A stretch of DNA of 19,425 nucleotides from Candidatus Zipacnadia bacterium. Lineage in GTDB: Bacteria; Armatimonadota; Zipacnadia; Zipacnadales; Zipacnadaceae. The stretch lies in assembly GCA_029821455.1 (NCBI GenBank), contig JALGTI010000115.1, positions 1 to 19,425 on the forward strand. Reading direction: 5' to 3'. The notes beneath the pieces were generated by a model that searched no databases, had not been told where the DNA came from, and saw only the letters and a program-made list of their open reading frames with translations. Shown piece by piece: positions 15,747 through 19,425 of the stretch (the first letter of the stretch is position 1; each line of letters opens with the position of its first letter). Position numbers and translations under genes: made by a program.

Positions 15747-17717
15747 CTATCCAAACCCTAGCAGGCGGCCACCCTGGTATACGATGAAACTTACTATCCA
15801 GGCCAGGGTACAGGTATATGCGGCCACAAACGCGGGCCAGCGCCACGAGCGGGTCTCCTTTCGTATCACTGCCAGTACAGCGACACAGGGCAGATAGATG
15901 AGGACAAAGACCATGAACGTGTAGGCGACCAAGGGGCTGAAGCTCGGATCCTGTTGCAGTGCCGTGCGAAGAGCGCCTGATTCTTCATCGGCCTCTTCGC
16001 CGAGACTATAAGTCGTGCCAAGAGTGGAGACGACTACCTCTTTGGCCGCAAAGCCGGCGAAGAGGCTGATGCCTACCTTCCAGTTGAAGCCCAAAGGGCG
16101 GATGCCGGGCTCAATCGCCTGCCCGATGCGGCCTGCATAGCTGTAGGAAAGGGTAGTAGCAGCGGCTTCCTTCATCTCCAACCCATTCAGTAAGTTGGGC
16201 GGTGGTGCTGGATGGCTTAGCAGAAACCAGACTATGATGGAGATAGCAAGAATGATAGTGCCTGCCTTCTTAAGATACAGCCACGTCCGCTCCCAGGTGT
16301 GAATCGCTATGCCCTTGAGCGTGGGAAGGCGATAAGGGGGAAGCTCCATAACAAACGGCTCGCTCCCACCAGAGAGTATCGTACTACGGAAGAGCTTGGC
16401 CATCAGCATGGCAAGGATTATGCCCAGCAGGTACACAGAAAAGATGACGTGCCCGGCCACGCTGGGCGCAAAGAATGCGCCCGCCAGCAGGATGTAGACT
16501 GGCAGGCGAGCACCACAACTCATCAGCGGCGCAATCAGCATCGTGACAATTCGGTCCCGGCGGCTGGCCAGGGTCCGAGTCGCCATTATGGCCGGTCAAT
16601 GACAAAGGCAGCGCGTGCCATATAGCCGCTGTCTTCGAGAACAGCCAGCGCCATAAAGAGTAAGATAATGTTTGGAACAAAGACTAACACACCGCCGACA
16701 CCGCCGATAATGCCGTCCACCAAGAGGGAGGCAAGGGCGCCGTCGGGCATCGCAGCACTCACCACCCTGGCCAGCCATCCAAAGCCGGCTTCGATCCACT
16801 CCATCGGCGGTGCGCCCAGCTTGAAGACCAGGGCAAACATCAGCCACATCAGACCCAGGAATATGGGGAGGCCCAACAGCCGGCTGGTAACCACCTGGTC
16901 TATGGTGTCGGACCAATCCAGTCGCTGCTGCAGATCAGTAGTCACAACCGTAGCGACGGTCGGCAATGGCAATTTCGGTGTCGTCGCCTATAACCTGCTC
17001 GATATGGGCACGGGTTGCCAGGACCTGTTCGAGTAGGCCGTTGTCGCCATCGTCAAAGACCCGGGTGTTGACTTCATCGTCGTTCTCCAACAGCTTGATT
17101 GCTACCCATCGGGGGTTGAGCTCGCCGGCCTGTCCACTGGCTTCCACTTTAGCGGTTAGCTCTTCGATATGTGGCTCGAGTTCGGGGCCATAGCGAATCT
17201 GGATTTCAGGCCCGCCGGCAGCTTCGACAAGCGACACGACGGCCTCCAACAGGGCATCTATGCCCTTGCCCTTGGTGGCTACAGTAGGGACCATTGGCAC
17301 GCCTAAGAGCCGTGAGAGCAACTCTTCGTCAATGTGTTCGCCCTGGGATTCAGCCACATCAATCATATTCAGGGCGACGACCACCGGGACGCCTAACTCA
17401 ATGAACTGAGTTGCCAAATACAGATTGCGCTCCAGGTTGGAGGCATCTACAATATCAACCACAACATCGGGACGTTCATTTATGACAAAGTTGCGGGCGA
17501 CTCGCTCCTCGAGCGAGCGGGCCGTCAGGCTGTAGGTGCCGGGCAAGTCCACCACGTGGAAGTCGCGGCCATTCCACCTGCAAGCGCCCTCCTTCTTCTC
17601 AACGGTCACACCCGGATAGTTGCCAACGTGTTGGCGAGCGCCGGTTAGGTGGTTGAATACGGTGGTCTTGCCGGAATTGGGGTTGCCAGCTACGGCAATA
17701 GTGATAGGTCGCTCCAT
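15747..17717 (-). pseudogene. feoB: FeoB ferrous iron transporter, broken by two frameshifting internal gaps
   Basis: FeoB imports Fe(II) across the cytoplasmic membrane using an N-terminal G domain. Three frames together cover it. Piece 1 (17717 to about 16950): G1 GNPNSGKT (11-18), G2 YPGVTVEK, G3 DLPGTYSL (57-64), G4 NMID (117-120), helical GDI domain, ending IAIADRRYG. Piece 2 (about 16948-16593): TTDLQQRLDWSDTIDQVV, first gate helices, LEDSGYMARAAFVIDR. Piece 3 (about 16592-15747): IMATRTLASRRDRIVTMLIA, MSCGARLPVYILLAGAFF, ELPPYRLPTLKG, FAAKEVVVSTLGTTYS, to the C-terminus. Missing at the first joint are about 8-10 residues (the usual YI-GLVR-like stretch); at the second, about 25 residues including the very conserved GLHGKSFIPLLSGFGCNVPA type segment. 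As written no functional transporter results. Pieces 1 and 3 are in the same frame, so total loss is a multiple of three. It starts 6 nt after the regulator gene. Confidence 0.88.
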
Positions 17718-17723
17718 AGTCTG

Positions 17724-18572
17724 CTATCTTCTTGGGGCCTTGGGCCGGTTTCGTCTGCCTCTGCGTGCTTGTCTGCGGCGGTCACCGGTGCGGGGCCTGT
17801 CTCTCCCCGGGGCAATAACCTGTCCCTCGGGTCGCACGTGGATGTTGGCTGCTTCCTGTTTGCGTAGTGACAAGTGGTAGCCACGTACGATTACCTCGAT
17901 GGGATCACCCAGCGGTGCAATGCGCCGCACCTCAATGTCAGCGCCGACCGTGACTCCCATCTCGACAATCCTGCGCCTGATGTCCCCGGAACCGGCTACT
18001 TTGGTGACTGTACCCCTAAAGCCTGGGCCGAATTGGTTAAGTGTCTCCACGGCGACATCATCGTCCTCCTCCGCAAACGGCCCACCTTCGGGAATCTCAA
18101 TCTGACTTATACATTCCTGACAGTCATGGTCGCAGCTTACCTGGGTCCAACGCCCTCGAAGGTGCCCCAACCAATCGTGCCCCCCTCGGGGGCACTTCTC
18201 TATGAACTCCAGCAAGCACAGCAGCCGGTGGAGTGTCTCAGCACTGACCGAGTGTTCCAGTTGACACGCCTCCTCCTTGGCCTGGTCAGCCTCTAGGCCA
18301 AGTATATCGCCGAGGAACGCGACGAGTGCAGCGTGACGCCGCTGCATCTCCTCGCCAATACGCCGGCCCTCCGGGGTCAGTTCGACATAGCCATAGCGCT
18401 CGTGGTCCACAAGGCCCCTGTCCTGCAGGGCCTTGAGCGCACCTGTTACGCTTGGTGTCCTGACATTCATCTGCCTGGCGATGTCGGTGACGCGAACGAC
18501 CTTACGCGCAAGTTGGATATCGTAAATCGCCTCCAGGTAATCCTCCATCGAGGCGGTGAGGTCGCTATTCAT
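17724..18572 (-). CDS. DtxR/MntR-family metal-dependent repressor fused to a FeoA domain
   Basis: Predicted iron-responsive repressor and Feo component in one 282-residue chain. Residues 1-65 are the winged helix (SMEDYLEAIYDIQ, TDIARQMNVRTPSVTGALKA, LVDHERYGYVELTPEGR). About 66-125 is the dimerisation and metal domain with H80, C103, E106 and H107 (EEACQLEHSVS). A Cys-rich linker follows (CPRGGHDWL; C147, C151, C154). About 175-248 is a FeoA/SH3-like domain (LNQFGPGFRGTVTKVAG, IRRRIVEMGVTVGADIEV, GYHLSLRKQEAANIHV). The last 27 residues are strongly basic. The D11/E14/H80 set resembles MntR while C103 resembles DtxR. ATG 18572 has AAAGGATG upstream; an apparent longer frame to 18650 would begin inside the -35 box. 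No separate feoA is present, so this fusion heads the feo operon and probably regulates itself through the iron box at 18620. Confidence 0.93.
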   Translation of the reverse strand: MNSDLTASMEDYLEAIYDIQLARKVVRVTDIARQMNVRTPSVTGALKALQDRGLVDHERYGYVELTPEGRRIGEEMQRRHAALVAFLGDILGLEADQAKEEACQLEHSVSAETLHRLLCLLEFIEKCPRGGHDWLGHLRGRWTQVSCDHDCQECISQIEIPEGGPFAEEDDDVAVETLNQFGPGFRGTVTKVAGSGDIRRRIVEMGVTVGADIEVRRIAPLGDPIEVIVRGYHLSLRKQEAANIHVRPEGQVIAPGRDRPRTGDRRRQARRGRRNRPKAPRR

Positions 18573-18619
18573 TGCTGTTGCATCCTTTGGTGCATCCGAA
18601 CCGTGTGCAGCAATCCGCG

Positions 18620-18638
18620 CTATGTTAGCCCAACCTAA
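18620..18638 (-). promoter_or_regulatory. DtxR/IdeR-type iron box (operator)
   Basis: Minus-strand TTAGGTTGGGCTAACATAG matches 16 of 19 positions of the known DtxR/IdeR consensus TTAGGTTAGSCTAACCTAA and contains the inverted repeat GTTAG/CTAAC with its G at 18639. It overlaps the spacer and the whole -10 of the promoter upstream of the DtxR-FeoA gene, the expected place for iron-dependent repression. Confidence 0.8.
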
Positions 18639-18650
18639 CTCGATTGTCAA
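18622..18650 (-). promoter_or_regulatory. Promoter of the iron uptake operon
   Basis: Minus strand: perfect -35 TTGACA at 18650-18645, a 17-nt spacer, and -10 TAACAT at 18627-18622 (four of six). The predicted start near 18615 gives a leader of about 40 nt to the ATG at 18572. The iron box covers the -10. Confidence 0.75.
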
Positions 18651-18712
18651 GGCCTGAGTTTGGCCTCGCTTGGCGGGAGGGCTACAAACGGCGACCGCCT
18701 CGAGATGCGCAG

Positions 18713-19425
18713 TTAGAGGCTCAAATCATAGAGGTCCTCAATAGCAGAGAGGTGTTTGACATTGATGCCGGCCGCAGAAAGCACGGGGCTAACTGATTGC
18801 CAGCTTTCCGGGTTGTCCACTACAATGACCAGGAGGGGAAAGCCGTTGGCGCGTAGGCCGACGAGTTGCTCCATCAACTGCTTGGGGACATCCGGGACAA
18901 TAAAGACAGTCATCACTTCGCGGGGCCACTTCTCATACTCCTCTGTCACCATCTGCGCACAGTCCAGCCCTTGACTTAGCTCGAGCCTGGCCAACGTCTC
19001 CATCAGCAGCCCGGCCCTCTCTGTGCCACGTTGGACAGGAACGCTGACGGGGGTCAACTTCTCCGGGATGTGGCGCTGCTCGGACAGGCTCCGGGCCTGG
19101 CTGCGACTCCGGGCGACCACTCGAACTGGATTCGCCTCCCAGACTTCGGCGGCATCAATGCCGTTGCTAGTCAGGCCGATTTGCTGGTGGCGGGCGGCAA
19201 CATGAGCGGCGATTGAGGCGGCAGCAGTGACAGCTAACTCCGAACGGTCGCTGCGGGGTTGGCCGCCCCAGGCCGGCAGGCTGAAATCGAGAATGATGTG
19301 AGCGCCAATGAGCGTGGCGGGGTCGAACAGCTTGCTGTGCAGACGGCCAGTCTTGGCAGTCGCCTTCCAGTGCACGATGCGCAGCGGGTCGCCGTGGCGA
19401 TACTCACGCACGCCGGCGATGCGCG
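18713..19425 (-). CDS. DUF58 domain protein, 5' end outside the window
   Basis: C-terminal 236 codons of a DUF58 (vWA-like) protein. The frame is open to the right edge and reads IAGVREYRHGDPLRIVHWKA then TAKTGRLHSKLFDP, matching the family signature REY-GD--R-IHW-ATA. The remainder is a less conserved vWA-like fold (ILDFSLPAWGG, MTVFIVPDVPKQL, PLLVIVVDN) ending at TAA 18713. DUF58 proteins commonly sit with MoxR-type AAA+ ATPases and transglutaminase-like membrane proteins; such genes would be to the right, outside the window. It is on the same strand as the iron operon, but the 62-nt gap to that operon's own promoter suggests a separate unit. Confidence 0.88.
   Translation of the reverse strand, partial: RIAGVREYRHGDPLRIVHWKATAKTGRLHSKLFDPATLIGAHIILDFSLPAWGGQPRSDRSELAVTAAASIAAHVAARHQQIGLTSNGIDAAEVWEANPVRVVARSRSQARSLSEQRHIPEKLTPVSVPVQRGTERAGLLMETLARLELSQGLDCAQMVTEEYEKWPREVMTVFIVPDVPKQLMEQLVGLRANGFPLLVIVVDNPESWQSVSPVLSAAGINVKHLSAIEDLYDLSL

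Noticed and set aside
16586..17717. Programmed frameshifting to make one FeoB from three frames
   Set aside because: A frameshift alone would not restore the residues missing at both joints, and no slippery heptamer is evident at either place.
18573..18650. N-terminal extension of the DtxR-FeoA protein to 18650
   Set aside because: The extension would start inside the TTGACA box and be translated through the iron box; ATG 18572 has a ribosome site and fits the family N-terminus.
1..19425. CRISPR array, defence island, integrase, transposase or prophage
   Set aside because: No spaced direct repeats, no such proteins and no flanking terminal inverted repeats were found on reading both strands.

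Overview
The window is about 19.4 kb of bacterial chromosome. G+C is around 60% in the housekeeping genes (36 of 60 bases in a carB stretch, 5521-5580). No rRNA, tRNA, CRISPR array, insertion sequence or prophage is visible. The gene set is RecD2, an AP-superfamily phosphodiesterase, a DtxR-FeoA fusion with FeoB and a small Cys-rich partner, and DUF58. This fits an uncultivated anaerobic or microaerobic lineage such as Chloroflexota, but the sequence does not prove the taxonomy.

Layout. (1) 1-2424, minus strand: a xylose-isomerase-like sugar epimerase followed 17 nt later by recD2, whose 3' end runs off the left edge. (2) 2734-7533, plus strand: a near-consensus sigma70-type promoter, a shrunken glycyl-radical-enzyme activase, a possible 24-codon leader ORF, carB (pyrimidine and arginine precursor) and mtnA (methionine salvage), all tightly spaced. 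(3) 7612-8203, plus strand: a broken helix-hairpin-helix, DNA-glycosylase-like gene, converging on (4) a minus-strand AP-superfamily phosphodiesterase (8218-9876). (5) 10117-15263: a surface-polysaccharide block with a Wzz-type chain-length protein, a Wzy-like polymerase, an A+T-richer methyltransferase interrupted at a G8 tract, and a convergent GT4 glycosyltransferase. (6) 15540-18650, minus strand: a ferrous iron uptake operon, DtxR-FeoA regulator fusion -> feoB -> FeoB-associated Cys-rich protein. It has a TTGACA promoter overlapped by a 16/19 match to the DtxR/IdeR iron box. (7) 18713-19425, minus strand: the C-terminal part of a DUF58 protein entering from the right edge.

The most striking feature is a set of five places where a gene lacks a conserved stretch while its flanks remain well conserved: the Walker B/motif II of recD2, most of the radical-SAM barrel of the activase, the expected catalytic loop of the HhH protein, and two segments of feoB. 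Two of these conditions are in frame (recD2, activase) and three shift the frame. One feoB junction sits on CCGG microhomology. They may be true decay or, quite plausibly, assembly joins at conserved sequence; read mapping would decide. A sixth lesion, the G8 tract in the methyltransferase, could be a sequencing error or a phase-variation switch. I do not see a convincing new defence or mobile system. The best regulatory signal is the autoregulated iron operon.
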